Positions 51,719 through 62,345 of a stretch of DNA of 64,000 bases are shown piece after piece. The position numbers and the translations under genes are program-made. Each line of letters starts with the position of its first letter. Positions within the stretch are counted from its first letter, which is position 1. Under the pieces are notes generated by a model. It searched no databases. It was not told where the DNA came from and saw nothing but the letters and a program-made list of their open reading frames with translations. Source of the stretch: Solirubrobacter pauli (GTDB lineage Bacteria > Actinomycetota > Thermoleophilia > Solirubrobacterales > Solirubrobacteraceae); NCBI RefSeq assembly GCF_003633755.1, contig NZ_RBIL01000002.1, forward strand, positions 558,001 to 622,000, read 5' to 3'.

Positions 51719-52488
51719 TGGACGTCGACGCGCTGCTGGAGTGGTACGAGCGGGTGCGCAGGCCGCTGCCCTGGCGGGAGACGCGTGACCCGTACGCGCT
51801 GCTGGTGAGCGAGGTGATGCTCCAGCAGACGCAGGCGCTGCGGGTGGTGCCGTACTACGAGCGGTGGCTCGACGAGCTGCCCACGGCGCGCGCGTTGGCG
51901 GAGGCGCCGACGCGGCTCGTCCTGGAGCTCTGGTCCGGGCTGGGCTACAACCGGCGCGCGCTCGCGCTCCAGCGGGCAGCCGTGCACGTCTCCGAGCACG
52001 GCTGGCCGTCCGATCTCACGGAGCTTCCCGGCGTCGGTCCGTACACCGCCGCCGCGGTGGGCTCGTTCGCGTGGGACCGCCAGGAGGCCGCGGTCGACAC
52101 GAACGTCAAACGGGTGCTCACCCGTCGCGAGGGCCTGGAGGTGGACGTCAGCGCGCGCGCGAACGAGCTGCTGCCGGCGGGGCGCGCCGCTCCGTTCAAC
52201 CAGGCGATGATGGAGCTGGGCGCCACCGTGTGCCGCCCTCGCGGTCCCGACTGCGCGCAGTGCCCGGTCGAGCGGGGCTGCCTTCGCCTCGTGGTGGCGC
52301 CCGCGCGTCGCGCCAAGCCGGAGAAGTTCGAGGAGAGCGACCGCTACGCGCGCGGTCGCATCGTGGCTGCGCTGCTCGCCGGCGAGCCGGTGCCGTTCTC
52401 CGGCGAGCGGCGCGAGCGGGCGCTGACCGGGCTCGAGCGGGACGGGCTGATCGTCCGCGATGCGACTGGACACCCGCGACTGCCGTGA
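51718..52488 (+). CDS. mutY: Adenine glycosylase (MutY-like), catalytic domain only
   Basis: 256 aa. The helix-hairpin-helix glycosylase has the catalytic Glu in LLVSEVMLQQTQ, the HhH motif LPGVGPYTAAAVGSFAW with the Asp in AVDTNVKRVLTR, and the [4Fe-4S] ligands Cys-x6-Cys-x2-Cys-x5-Cys in CRPRGPDCAQCPVERGC. It should remove A opposite 8-oxoG. The usual C-terminal NUDIX-like domain that recognises 8-oxoG (about 100 residues) is replaced by a short tail of about 60 residues. The GTG start overlaps the upstream stop by 1 nt. Confidence 0.88.
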   Translation: MDVDALLEWYERVRRPLPWRETRDPYALLVSEVMLQQTQALRVVPYYERWLDELPTARALAEAPTRLVLELWSGLGYNRRALALQRAAVHVSEHGWPSDLTELPGVGPYTAAAVGSFAWDRQEAAVDTNVKRVLTRREGLEVDVSARANELLPAGRAAPFNQAMMELGATVCRPRGPDCAQCPVERGCLRLVVAPARRAKPEKFEESDRYARGRIVAALLAGEPVPFSGERRERALTGLERDGLIVRDATGHPRLP

Positions 52489-52505
52489 AATGCGGCCACG
52501 CCTCC

Positions 52506-52519
52506 TATCCTGACCGGTC
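52506..52519 (+). promoter_or_regulatory. -10 hexamer of the DivIVA-like gene
   Basis: TATCCT (52506-52511) lies 8 nt before the GTG at 52520, consistent with a leaderless mRNA. Confidence 0.4.
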
Positions 52520-53119
52520 GTGGATCGCGACCTGATCCAGCGCCGCGACTTTCCGACCGGTCGCCGGGGCTACGACCCAGCCGCAGTGGATGAGCACCTG
52601 CGCCAGGTCGCCGACGCGTTCGAGACCAACTCGCACCCGCCCGCGCCGACGCTCGCCAGCTCCACGTCCGAGCAGGTGCGCGAGATCCTCGAAGCGGCCG
52701 AGCGAAGCGTCTCCCAGGTGCGCGCGACCGCGCAGCGCGAGGCGTCCGACCATGTCGCGCAGGTCCAGGACGCCACGGCGGGCATGCTGTCCAAGCTGAA
52801 CGAGCTCGAGTCCGAGCTGGGACGCCTGCTGTCGGCGCTGCGGGCGTCCGGTGAGCGCCTGGCCGAAGGGCTCGAGCAGCTGCAGGCCGAGGTCGGCGGC
52901 GTGCCGGCGGCGCCGGTCCCGTCGTCCCCGGACCCCACACCGGCCCCCGCGCCCGTCTCGTCGCTTCCGAACGACGAGGCCGGCGCCCGCCTCATCGCGC
53001 TCAACATGGCCCTGGGCGGAAGCCCGCGCGAGGAGACCGCCGCGTATCTCGCGGAGCACTTCGAGCTGACCGACCCCGAGGCGCTGCTCGACGACGTCTA
53101 CGCCAGGGCAGGTCGATGA
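52520..53119 (+). CDS. DivIVA-domain coiled-coil protein
   Basis: 199 aa. The N-terminal DivIVA motif is IQRRDFPTGRRGYDPAAVDEHLRQVA. A coiled coil spans about residues 50-125 (EQVREILEAAERSVSQVRATAQREAS and on). A Pro-rich linker and a C-terminal helical segment follow. DivIVA-type proteins mark curved membrane at poles or septa. The 3' end overlaps the peptidase gene (ATGA). Confidence 0.82.
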   Translation: MDRDLIQRRDFPTGRRGYDPAAVDEHLRQVADAFETNSHPPAPTLASSTSEQVREILEAAERSVSQVRATAQREASDHVAQVQDATAGMLSKLNELESELGRLLSALRASGERLAEGLEQLQAEVGGVPAAPVPSSPDPTPAPAPVSSLPNDEAGARLIALNMALGGSPREETAAYLAEHFELTDPEALLDDVYARAGR

Positions 53120-54648
53120 AAGAGCTCGAGGAACTCCGCCGCCGCGCGCGGGACATGGCTGATCTGAACGGGATCGGCGGCCTGCTGCTGTGGGACCAGA
53201 ACACGATGATGCCGCCGGGCGGGGCGGGCGCCCGGGCCGACCAGTTCGAGGCGCTGGAGCGGATCCTGCACTCGCAGATGACCGATCCCGGCCTCGCGCG
53301 CGTGCTCGACGCGCTGGAGCCGTGGGCGGCGTCCGAGGACCCCGACTCCGACGACGTGCGGCTGATCGCCGCGCTCCGGCGGGACCACGAGAAGGCCGTG
53401 CGGGTGCCGACCGAGCTGGCGGCCGCGATGTCGCTGGCCGCCGCGCACGCGCAGCAGGCCTGGCTGGAGGCGCGGGAGAAGGACGACTACCGCCACTTCG
53501 CGCCGTCGCTCGAGCGGATCATGGAGCTCCAGCACCGCTACATCGCGTGCTTCGACGGCACGGGCACGTTCGCGCACCCGTACGACGTCCTGCTCGACGA
53601 CTACGAGCCCGGGCTGACGACCGCCGAGGTCCGCACGCTGTTCTCGGTGCTCCAGGACGAGCTCGTCCCGCTCGTCACGGCGGCGGCCGCGGCGGGGGAG
53701 GACGGACGCGTGTTCCCCGGCCACTACCCGGTCGAGGACCAGCAGCGTTTCGCGCAGGCGCTCCTCGGTGCCGTCGGCTATGACCCCGAGCACTGGCGGC
53801 TGGATCCGTCGGTGCACCCGTTCGCTCGCTCGCTCGCGCACACGGACGTGCGGCTGACGACGCGCTGGGAGCCGGACGACCTCGCGATGTCGTTCTACTC
53901 CTGCCTGCACGAGTTCGGGCACGGGCTCTACGAGGCGCAGATGAGCCCGACGCACTACCGGACGACGCTCGGCGACGCCGCCGGGCTCGGCACCCACGAG
54001 TCGCAGAGCCGGCTCTGGGAGAACCTGGTCGGGCGCGGGAAGCCGTTCATGGAGTGGGTGCTGCCGGTGTTGCGCGAGCACCTCGGCGGGGCGTTCGCGG
54101 CGCAGGAGCCGTCGGATCTGTATCGCGCGGTCAACCAGGTCCGGCTGTCGCTGATCCGCATCGAGGCGGACGAGACGACCTACAACCTGCACATCGCGCT
54201 GCGCTTCGAGCTCGAGCTGGCGCTCGTCGAGGGGCGGCTCTCGGTCGCCGACCTGCCCGACGCCTGGAACGAGGCGACGCACCGGCTGCTCGGCCTGGAC
54301 ACGCCGTCGATCGGCGAGGGCGTCCTGCAGGACATCCACTGGGGCGCCGGGATGATCGGCTACTTCCCGACGTACACGATCGGCAACCTGATGGCCGCGC
54401 AGCTGTGGGACGGGCTGCGGAGCGACGTGCCGGACGTCGAAGCGGCGATCGCGGTGGGTGACTTCGCTCCGCTTCGCGAGTGGTTGCGCGACAACATCCA
54501 CCGTCACGGCCGCAAGTTCGCGTCGCGTGAGCTGCTGCGGCGGGCGACGGGCGAAGAGCTCAGCGTGGAGCCGTTCCTCGCCTACCTGGAGGGGAAGCTG
54601 CTGGACGCCGGTTTGCTGACCGCCCCGGTACGCGTTCCCCGCACCTAG
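53116..54648 (+). CDS. M32 family metallocarboxypeptidase (Taq type)
   Basis: 510 aa. The zinc site is HEFGH at residues 265-269 and the third ligand is the Glu in [17 protein letters not shown], both diagnostic of carboxypeptidase Taq. The N-terminal helical lid ([37 protein letters not shown]) is also typical. It trims C-terminal residues from peptides in the cytosol. Length is normal. Confidence 0.95.
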   Translation: MKELEELRRRARDMADLNGIGGLLLWDQNTMMPPGGAGARADQFEALERILHSQMTDPGLARVLDALEPWAASEDPDSDDVRLIAALRRDHEKAVRVPTELAAAMSLAAAHAQQAWLEAREKDDYRHFAPSLERIMELQHRYIACFDGTGTFAHPYDVLLDDYEPGLTTAEVRTLFSVLQDELVPLVTAAAAAGEDGRVFPGHYPVEDQQRFAQALLGAVGYDPEHWRLDPSVHPFARSLAHTDVRLTTRWEPDDLAMSFYSCLHEFGHGLYEAQMSPTHYRTTLGDAAGLGTHESQSRLWENLVGRGKPFMEWVLPVLREHLGGAFAAQEPSDLYRAVNQVRLSLIRIEADETTYNLHIALRFELELALVEGRLSVADLPDAWNEATHRLLGLDTPSIGEGVLQDIHWGAGMIGYFPTYTIGNLMAAQLWDGLRSDVPDVEAAIAVGDFAPLREWLRDNIHRHGRKFASRELLRRATGEELSVEPFLAYLEGKLLDAGLLTAPVRVPRT

Positions 54649-54662
54649 CGAACATCTGTTCG
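54649..54662 (+). promoter_or_regulatory. LexA/SOS box upstream of uvrA
   Basis: CGAACATCTGTTCG is a perfect CGAAC-N4-GTTCG site, the LexA consensus of Gram-positive bacteria. It lies at the expected -35 side of the uvrA promoter (-10 hexamer TAGACT at 54685-54690). Confidence 0.85.
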
Positions 54663-54684
54663 GAAAGTCCGTCCGGGCGCGGCC

Positions 54685-54703
54685 TAGACTGGGAGGCGGT
54701 CTT
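54685..54703 (+). promoter_or_regulatory. uvrA -10 hexamer and ribosome binding site
   Basis: TAGACT (54685-54690) is followed by GGGAGG (54691-54696), 7 nt before the ATG at 54704. Unlike several neighbours, uvrA appears to have a short leader with a Shine-Dalgarno sequence. Confidence 0.5.
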
Positions 54704-57595
<2,892 letters not shown>

Positions 57596-57599
57596 CCCT

Positions 57600-57621
57600 G
57601 CGCCGCCCACAGGGGCGGCGC
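57600..57621 (+). terminator. GC-rich hairpin after uvrA
   Basis: GCGCCGCCC and GGGCGGCGC pair perfectly around the loop ACAG, 4 bp after the uvrA stop. There is no T tract. Confidence 0.65.
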
Positions 57622-57678
57622 GCCTCGCCCTTGCCGCGGCGCTCAGCGCGGGTGGCGCGCGTCGGGCCCGCTGCGGGT

Positions 57679-58278
57679 CGGGGAGCACACCGTCGGGCGT
57701 CGCGTCAAGCAACTCGCGCTTCGCGGCGAGCCGCTTGACCCGCCGGGCGCCGGTGCGCTCTTGTGCGGGTGAGCGGCTCCGCCGGATTGCGCCCGGGCGC
57801 GGGCCGCGCGCGTGTCTCGTGGGCGGGGTTGCCACGCGAGCGTTCAGTTGGACAACCAGAGGTTGACTAAGCCATCGCTCGCGTGGCGTGGCGTGGCGTG
57901 GCGTGGCGTGGCGTTCCGTTCGGGTGGCGGGCGGCGGGCTTTCGTCGCGTCGGGGAGCACACCGTCGGGCGTCGCGGCCGGTGCGCTCTTGTGCGGGTGA
58001 GCGGCTGCGCCGGATTGCGCCCGGGCGCGGGCCGCGCGCTCGTCCCGTGAGCCGGGTTGGCCACGCGAGCGTCCACTGGTTCGGCTCTGGCGCGGATAAC
58101 TGGACGTTCGCGTGGCGTGGCGCTCCGGGCCCGCGCGGGGGCTCGCCGGCCCCAGCCGGCCTGACCAGCCCAGAGCACGCCGGCCGCGGCGGGTCAAGCG
58201 GCTCGTGACGACCGCCGCGCAGCGCCCCGAGGCCGGGGCACGAGGTGCTTGACGCGACGCCCGACGGTGTGCTCCCCG
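57679..58278. repeat. TIR-bounded structured element, composite copy B
   Basis: 600 bp of the 863-bp non-coding gap between uvrA and the MFS gene. The outer 31-bp inverted repeats (57679-57709 and 58248-58278) are identical to those of copy A. A partial internal left end (57951-57976) shows two elements fused. The left 60 bp are the exact reverse complement of the right end of copy A. Hairpins with the GCCACGCGA outer arm lie at 57831-57887 and 58060-58116, again with altered but complementary inner arms. The internal left end lacks the TCAAG hairpin. No ORF here looks real. Confidence 0.85.
57881..57910. repeat. Pentanucleotide microsatellite (GCGTG)6
   Basis: Six perfect GCGTG units extend the right arm of the first hairpin of copy B. 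The arm ends in GCGTGGC, so the repeat probably arose by slippage of that sequence. Confidence 0.9.
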
Positions 58279-58484
58279 AACGCGGCGAGGAAGCCGAGCG
58301 CGTCGCGCGCTGAGCGCCACGGCGCCCGCTCCGCTCCGCCGCGCAGCGTCTCGGCGCCCGACGCCGCGGGGCGCAGCGTCTCGGCGCCCGCCCCGCCGCG
58401 CGGCGCAGCGTCTCGGCGCCCGCCGCGCGGCGCCACGGCGCCCGGCCGTCCGCGCCGCGCCGCGCCGCGCCGCGCCGCGCCGTC
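58279..58484. repeat. Short tandem repeats between element B and the MFS gene
   Basis: Three copies of GCGCAGCGTCTCGGCGCCCG start at 58341, 58371 and 58403 (period 30-32 bp). A perfect (CGCGC)6 microsatellite follows at 58451-58480, just before the MFS stop codon. No gene or terminator is evident. Confidence 0.85.
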
Positions 58485-59909
58485 TCAGCCGACCAGCACC
58501 GCCGGCTCCGCCTCGACCGCCGGCGCTTCGCGCGTTGCCGGGGCCCGGCGCAGCACCACGATCGCCAGGATGAGGGCCGCCGCCGCGAGGGCCGCGGCGA
58601 TCATGAAGGCCGCGTTGTAGCCGGCGATGAGGGAGGCCGGGTCGGTCGCGCCTCCGGACTCGTTGGCGGCGACCGTGGCCAGGATGGCGATGCCGAAGGC
58701 GCCGCCGACCTGCTGGGTGGTGTTGACGAGGCCCGAGGCGAGGCCGGAGTCCTCGGGGGCGACGCCGGACATGGCGAGGGTCATCAGCGAGGGGAAGATC
58801 AGGCCGACGCCGACGCCCATCAGGAGCAGGGCGGGGAGCACGTCGATCCAGTAGTTGCCGTCGACGCCCGCCTGGCCGAGGAGGGCGAGGCCGGCGGCCA
58901 TCAGGGCCAGGGCCGGCAGCAGCACGAGCCGGGCGCCGTAGCGCGTGATCAGCCGGGCGGAGACGCTGAGCGAGAGCGCGCCGATGGCCACGGAGATCGG
59001 GAGGAAGGACGCGCCGGTCTCGAACGCGTTGTAGCCGAGGACGCGCTGCAGGTACAGGACCGCGAGGAAGGACATGCCGAGCATGCCGGCCACCGCGACG
59101 AGCAGGATGAGGTTCGCGCCGACGACGTCGCGCGACTTGAGCACGCCGAGCCGCAGCAGCGGCTTCTCGGCGGTGGCCTGGCGGGCGACGAACAGCGCCA
59201 GCAGGCCGACCGCGATGCCGCCGAGCAGCCAGGACTCGGCGTCGACGATGGTGTACACGGCGAGCATCAGGGCGGCGGTGACCAGCACCGCGCCGGGGAC
59301 GTCGGCACCGGCGCGCAGGCCGAGGCCCGGCTCACGGGCCAGCAGCGGCCGCGCCAGCAGGAACGCGGCGATGCCGATCGGCACGTTGACGATGAAGATC
59401 CAGTGCCAGCTCAGCAGCTGGGTGAGCACACCGCCCATGAGCAGGCCGATCGAGGCGCCCGCGCTGCCGACGAACGAGAAGATCGCGATCGCCTTCGCCT
59501 GCTCGCCCGGCTGGGGGAACATGGTCACGATCATCCCGAGGATCACCGCGGAGCCCAGTGCGCCACCGACGCCCTGGAGGAATCGTGCCGCGATCAGCTG
59601 GCCCGGCGTCTCCGCCAGCCCGCACAGCAGCGAGGCGAACGTGAACAAGGCCAACCCGGCGAGGAACACCTGCCGGCGGCCGACGAGATCGCCGACTCGG
59701 CCGGCGAGCAGCAGCAGGCCGCCGAACGCGATCAGGTACGCGTTGATCACCCAGGCCAGACCGCCGGAGGAGAGCTCGAGATCAGTCTGGATGACCGGCA
59801 GGGCCACGTTCACGATCGTCGAGTCCAAGACGATCATCAAGAAGCCCACGCACAGGACGACGAGGGCGAACCAGCGGTTCTCGGGACGCAGAGCGAATCG
59901 GTCGGTCAT
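58485..59909 (-). CDS. DHA2-type MFS drug transporter
   Basis: 474 aa, 14 helices. Helix 1 has MIVLDSTIVNVALPVIQTDL, helix 2 GLAWVINAYLIAFGGLLLLAGRVGDLVGRR, and motif C is GSAGASIGLLMGGVLTQLL. It exports drug-like molecules with proton antiport. It lies 42 bp downstream of a marR-type gene on the same strand, and both carry the 11-mer AACCGTAGCAA upstream, so it is probably under MarR-type control. Confidence 0.93.
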   Translation of the reverse strand: MTDRFALRPENRWFALVVLCVGFLMIVLDSTIVNVALPVIQTDLELSSGGLAWVINAYLIAFGGLLLLAGRVGDLVGRRQVFLAGLALFTFASLLCGLAETPGQLIAARFLQGVGGALGSAVILGMIVTMFPQPGEQAKAIAIFSFVGSAGASIGLLMGGVLTQLLSWHWIFIVNVPIGIAAFLLARPLLAREPGLGLRAGADVPGAVLVTAALMLAVYTIVDAESWLLGGIAVGLLALFVARQATAEKPLLRLGVLKSRDVVGANLILLVAVAGMLGMSFLAVLYLQRVLGYNAFETGASFLPISVAIGALSLSVSARLITRYGARLVLLPALALMAAGLALLGQAGVDGNYWIDVLPALLLMGVGVGLIFPSLMTLAMSGVAPEDSGLASGLVNTTQQVGGAFGIAILATVAANESGGATDPASLIAGYNAAFMIAAALAAAALILAIVVLRRAPATREAPAVEAEPAVLVG

Positions 59910-59915
59910 AGACCG

Positions 59916-59926
59916 AACCGTAGCAA
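59916..59926. promoter_or_regulatory. Putative MarR-type site before the MFS gene
   Basis: AACCGTAGCAA, identical to the right half of the site before the marR-type gene. A related CCGTAG follows at 59933-59938. Confidence 0.5.
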
Positions 59927-59951
59927 ATGATCCCGTAGTAGACGATCTAGT

Positions 59952-60425
59952 TCAGGATGACCTGGGTCGTCGAACCGTGGTCTGGCACACGGCGGGCTTC
60001 GACAGCCGCCCGTCCATCAGGCCTTGGAGCGCGCCGACGAACGCGTCGCGCTGGTCCTCGGGCAGTGACTGGAGCACGTCCGCGTACAGCCCGGCGATGA
60101 TCGCGTCGCCCTGCTCGACCAGCTCGGCGCCCTTCTCCGTCACGGCGATGATCCGCGCGCGCCGGTCGGTGGGGGAGGGCCGGCGCTCGGCCAGCTCGGC
60201 CTGCTCGAGCGCGTCCATCGTGACGACCATGGTCGTCTTGTCGAGCGCGCACTGGTCGGCGAGCTCCTTCTGCGTGAACTCGCCGTGCACCGCGCGGGAG
60301 AGGATGCAGTGCATGCGCGGCGTCACGCCGATCGCCTCGAGCGCCGCGGTCATCTCGGTCTGCAGGGCGTGTGCGGCCTGCGACAGGAGGAAGATGAGGT
60401 CGACGCGTTCGCTTGCTACAGCCAC
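59952..60425 (-). CDS. MarR-family transcriptional regulator
   Basis: 157 aa winged-helix regulator. The recognition region is GEFTQKELADQCALDKTTMVVTMDALEQAELAERRPSPTDRRARIIAVTEKG, including the DxRxR wing. It probably represses itself and the downstream MFS exporter and is released by a small phenolic or drug ligand. The GTG start lies within a TTGCTAC-N15-GTAGCAA inverted repeat. Confidence 0.92.
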   Translation of the reverse strand: MAVASERVDLIFLLSQAAHALQTEMTAALEAIGVTPRMHCILSRAVHGEFTQKELADQCALDKTTMVVTMDALEQAELAERRPSPTDRRARIIAVTEKGAELVEQGDAIIAGLYADVLQSLPEDQRDAFVGALQGLMDGRLSKPAVCQTTVRRPRSS

Positions 60426-60441
60426 ACTGCAACCGTAGCAA
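60413..60441. promoter_or_regulatory. MarR-type operator at its own gene
   Basis: TTGCTAC (60413-60419) and GTAGCAA (60435-60441) form an inverted repeat with 15 bp between. The right half extends to AACCGTAGCAA, which is repeated at 59916-59926. It spans the start codon. Confidence 0.6.
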
Positions 60442-60444
60442 GAA

Positions 60445-60477
60445 CGATCCGCCGCAAAACCATCTTGCGGCGGATCG
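60445..60477 (-). terminator. Terminator hairpin of the LysM/SLT gene
   Basis: CGATCCGCCGCAA (60445-60457) and its exact complement (60465-60477) close a 7-nt loop, 18 bp after the LysM/SLT stop. On the minus strand it is followed by TTCTTG. Confidence 0.75.
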
Positions 60478-60494
60478 GTCGGTACTGCACCTAG

Positions 60495-61442
60495 TTAGCC
60501 ACCGAAGCGGCCGCGCAACGCCTGGACGTTGGCGACGTAGCGCTTGGTGTCGTCGAACACGCCGCGCGAGCGGAGCGCCCCGAGGCCCTGGTAGTAGGCG
60601 GCGATGGCCGCGCTCTCGTCCCCGCCGGTCTGGTTGAGCAGCTGCCTGAGGTACAGCACGCCGGCGGTCACGTTGTCGTGCGCGGAGTTCGGGTTCAACT
60701 CACGCTGCGCGAGGTTCTGCTGCACGTAGTCCCACGTGCCGGGCATGACCTGCATGACGCCGCGCGCGTTCGCGGAGGAGACCATCGCGTTGTTGAAGCC
60801 GCTCTCCTGGTAGGCGATCGCGGTCGCCAGCGAGGGCGACACGCCGTGCTGGGAGGCGACCGACTGCACGTCGGTGGCGCCCACGCGCGTGGCGGTGGGC
60901 TCGGGCGCAGCGGCCGGGACGATGTGCTTGGCCGGCTCGGGCTGAGACGCACGCGCGGGCGCCGGCGCGCCCGTCGGGAGCTTGAGCACCGTGCCCGCGA
61001 GCAGCACCCCACTGGGGTCGAGGCCGTTCATCGCCGCCATGTCGCCGACCGACACGCCCGACGAGGCGGCCAGGCCGGACAGGGTGTCGCCGGGCCGGAC
61101 GGTGTAGCCGCCCAACGGCTTGGGCGCCGACGGGGCGGCGGCCGGCGCGGCCGGGGCCGCAGCCGCGGCCGGGGCTGAGGCCGGAGCCGAGCCCACGAGC
61201 CCGGCCGACTGGAGGGCCGCGTAGCCCTCGACGGTGGACGGCACCTGGATCGTCGAGCCCAGCACGACCTGCGAGCTCTCCGACAGGCCGTTGAAGGCCG
61301 CCACGGTGCGCGTGGTCAGGTTGTTGGCCGCCGCGATCGACCAGAGCGTCTCGCCGGGCTGCACGACATGCGGCACGGCGGCGATGGAAGGAGCGGTGAA
61401 AAGAAGCGCGAATACGACGGCGTACAGCGGAGCGAGCCGCAA
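60495..61442 (-). CDS. Secreted LysM lytic transglycosylase
   Basis: 315 aa. A signal peptide (LAPLYAVVFALLFTAPSIAA) is followed by two LysM glycan-binding domains (HVVQPGETLWSIAAANNL near residue 25 and YTVRPGDTLSGLAASSGV near 113). A Pro/Ala linker separates them. The SLT catalytic domain has the Glu in AIAYQESGFNNAMVSSANARGVMQVMPGTW. It cleaves peptidoglycan outside the cell. The start is TTG: AGGAGG sits 8 nt before it, whereas the ATG at 61449 is in another frame and only 1 nt from AGGAGG. Confidence 0.92.
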   Translation of the reverse strand: MRLAPLYAVVFALLFTAPSIAAVPHVVQPGETLWSIAAANNLTTRTVAAFNGLSESSQVVLGSTIQVPSTVEGYAALQSAGLVGSAPASAPAAAAAPAAPAAAPSAPKPLGGYTVRPGDTLSGLAASSGVSVGDMAAMNGLDPSGVLLAGTVLKLPTGAPAPARASQPEPAKHIVPAAAPEPTATRVGATDVQSVASQHGVSPSLATAIAYQESGFNNAMVSSANARGVMQVMPGTWDYVQQNLAQRELNPNSAHDNVTAGVLYLRQLLNQTGGDESAAIAAYYQGLGALRSRGVFDDTKRYVANVQALRGRFGG

Positions 61443-61455
61443 GGTACATGCCTCC

Positions 61456-61510
61456 TGCTTAGGGGTGTGACTCCACCGAGGCTTGCCCTTCGGCTCTCAC
61501 CAAACAAGCA
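61456..61510 (-). ncRNA. Structured leader before the LysM/SLT gene (candidate)
   Basis: On the minus strand, TGCTT (61506-61510) can pair with AAGCA (61456-61460), GTGA with TCAC (61497-61500 with 61467-61470), and CCGAAGG with CCTCGG (61487-61493 with 61476-61481, one bulge). The outer stem ends 1 nt before AGGAGG. It might gate translation. It does not match the c-di-AMP riboswitch consensus I know. Only one copy is visible, so this is a hypothesis. Confidence 0.35.
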
Positions 61511-61537
61511 CTGCGCGCGGGCTTACGTCCCCCTGCA

Positions 61538-61551
61538 TAGGATCTTCCCGC
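61538..61551 (+). promoter_or_regulatory. -10 hexamer of the acyltransferase gene
   Basis: TAGGAT (61538-61543) lies 8 nt before the GTG at 61552, indicating a leaderless mRNA. Confidence 0.45.
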
Positions 61552-62118
61552 GTGGATGACCTCAAGCTGTGGGCCCAGAAATGGCGCTGGTACCAGCGCA
61601 ACGCGCTGCCCTGGAACCGCGCGCGCATCCACTACGAGCTGGCCAAGCGGCGCTCGTTCGCGAAGTGGCCTCTCCACGGCGAGGTCCTCGAGCTGTTCGC
61701 GGAAGGTCGTCTCACGCTCGGCGAGCACGTCGTCCTGGAGCCGAATGTGTGGCTCACCGGGACCGGCCACATCCACATCGGCGGGGGCAGCTTCCTCAAC
61801 CTCGGCGTGCAGGTGGCGGCGATCGACCGGGTCACGATCGGCGAGCACTGCATGTTCGCCAACGGCTGCCTGATCACCGACGCCAACCACCGCTTCGACG
61901 ACCCGGGACGGCCCGTCCCGTGGCAGGGCTTCACGTCCAAGGGCCCGACAACCGTGGGTGACAACGTCTGGTGCGGCGCGAACGTCGTGATCACGTCCGG
62001 CGTCACCATCGGCGAGCGCTGCGTCATCGGCGCCAACAGCGTCGTGACCAGCGACATCCCGCCGTTCAGCGTCGCGGCCGGAGCACCCGCGAAGGTGCTC
62101 CGGACGATCACCTACTAG
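61552..62118 (+). CDS. Left-handed beta-helix acyltransferase (maltose/galactoside O-acetyltransferase type)
   Basis: 188 aa. Hexapeptide repeats run through LGEHVVLEPNVWLTGTGHIHIGGGSFLNLGVQVAAIDRVTIGEHCMFANGCLITDANH-like turns, with the active-site His in ITDANHRFDD and the acetyl-CoA side GDNVWCGANVVITSGVTIGERCVIGANSVVTSDIPPFSVAAGAPAKVL. The substrate is a sugar or lipid-linked glycan of unknown identity. The GTG start is supported by the -10 hexamer 8 nt upstream. Confidence 0.88.
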   Translation: MDDLKLWAQKWRWYQRNALPWNRARIHYELAKRRSFAKWPLHGEVLELFAEGRLTLGEHVVLEPNVWLTGTGHIHIGGGSFLNLGVQVAAIDRVTIGEHCMFANGCLITDANHRFDDPGRPVPWQGFTSKGPTTVGDNVWCGANVVITSGVTIGERCVIGANSVVTSDIPPFSVAAGAPAKVLRTITY

Positions 62119-62345
62119 CCGCCCTTGGTGAGCATGATCTGGATCGCGAACACGAAGCCGGCGATGAACAGCGCGAACGCCGCCAGGGCCATCGCCGCCC
62201 AGGCGATCCGCACGCCGCCGCGCGAGTCCACGTAGCGGGCCAGCCCGAGCACGACGAACGAGAAGATCGCCGTGATCCCGACGCCCGCCAGCAGCGAGAC
62301 CCAGATCACCTCGACGATCTGACCGAGCTCCACGACGGCGAGCAT
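62115..62345 (-). CDS. Small two-helix membrane protein next to the PiT transporter
   Basis: 76 aa with two hydrophobic helices (VIWVSLLAGVGITAIFSFVVLGLARYV and IAWAAMALAAFALFIAGFVFAIQIML). No named family recognised. Its ATG overlaps the stop of the PiT gene, so it is likely translated with the transporter and may be an accessory subunit. Confidence 0.75.
   Translation of the reverse strand: MLAVVELGQIVEVIWVSLLAGVGITAIFSFVVLGLARYVDSRGGVRIAWAAMALAAFALFIAGFVFAIQIMLTKGG

Noticed and set aside
57812-58620. Small ORFs inside and beside element B
   Set aside because: Frames cross hairpins and microsatellites and are not preserved in copy A, so they are not taken as genes.
61443-61552. c-di-AMP (ydaO) riboswitch before the LysM gene
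   Set aside because: The leader is too short and lacks the conserved ydaO blocks I know.
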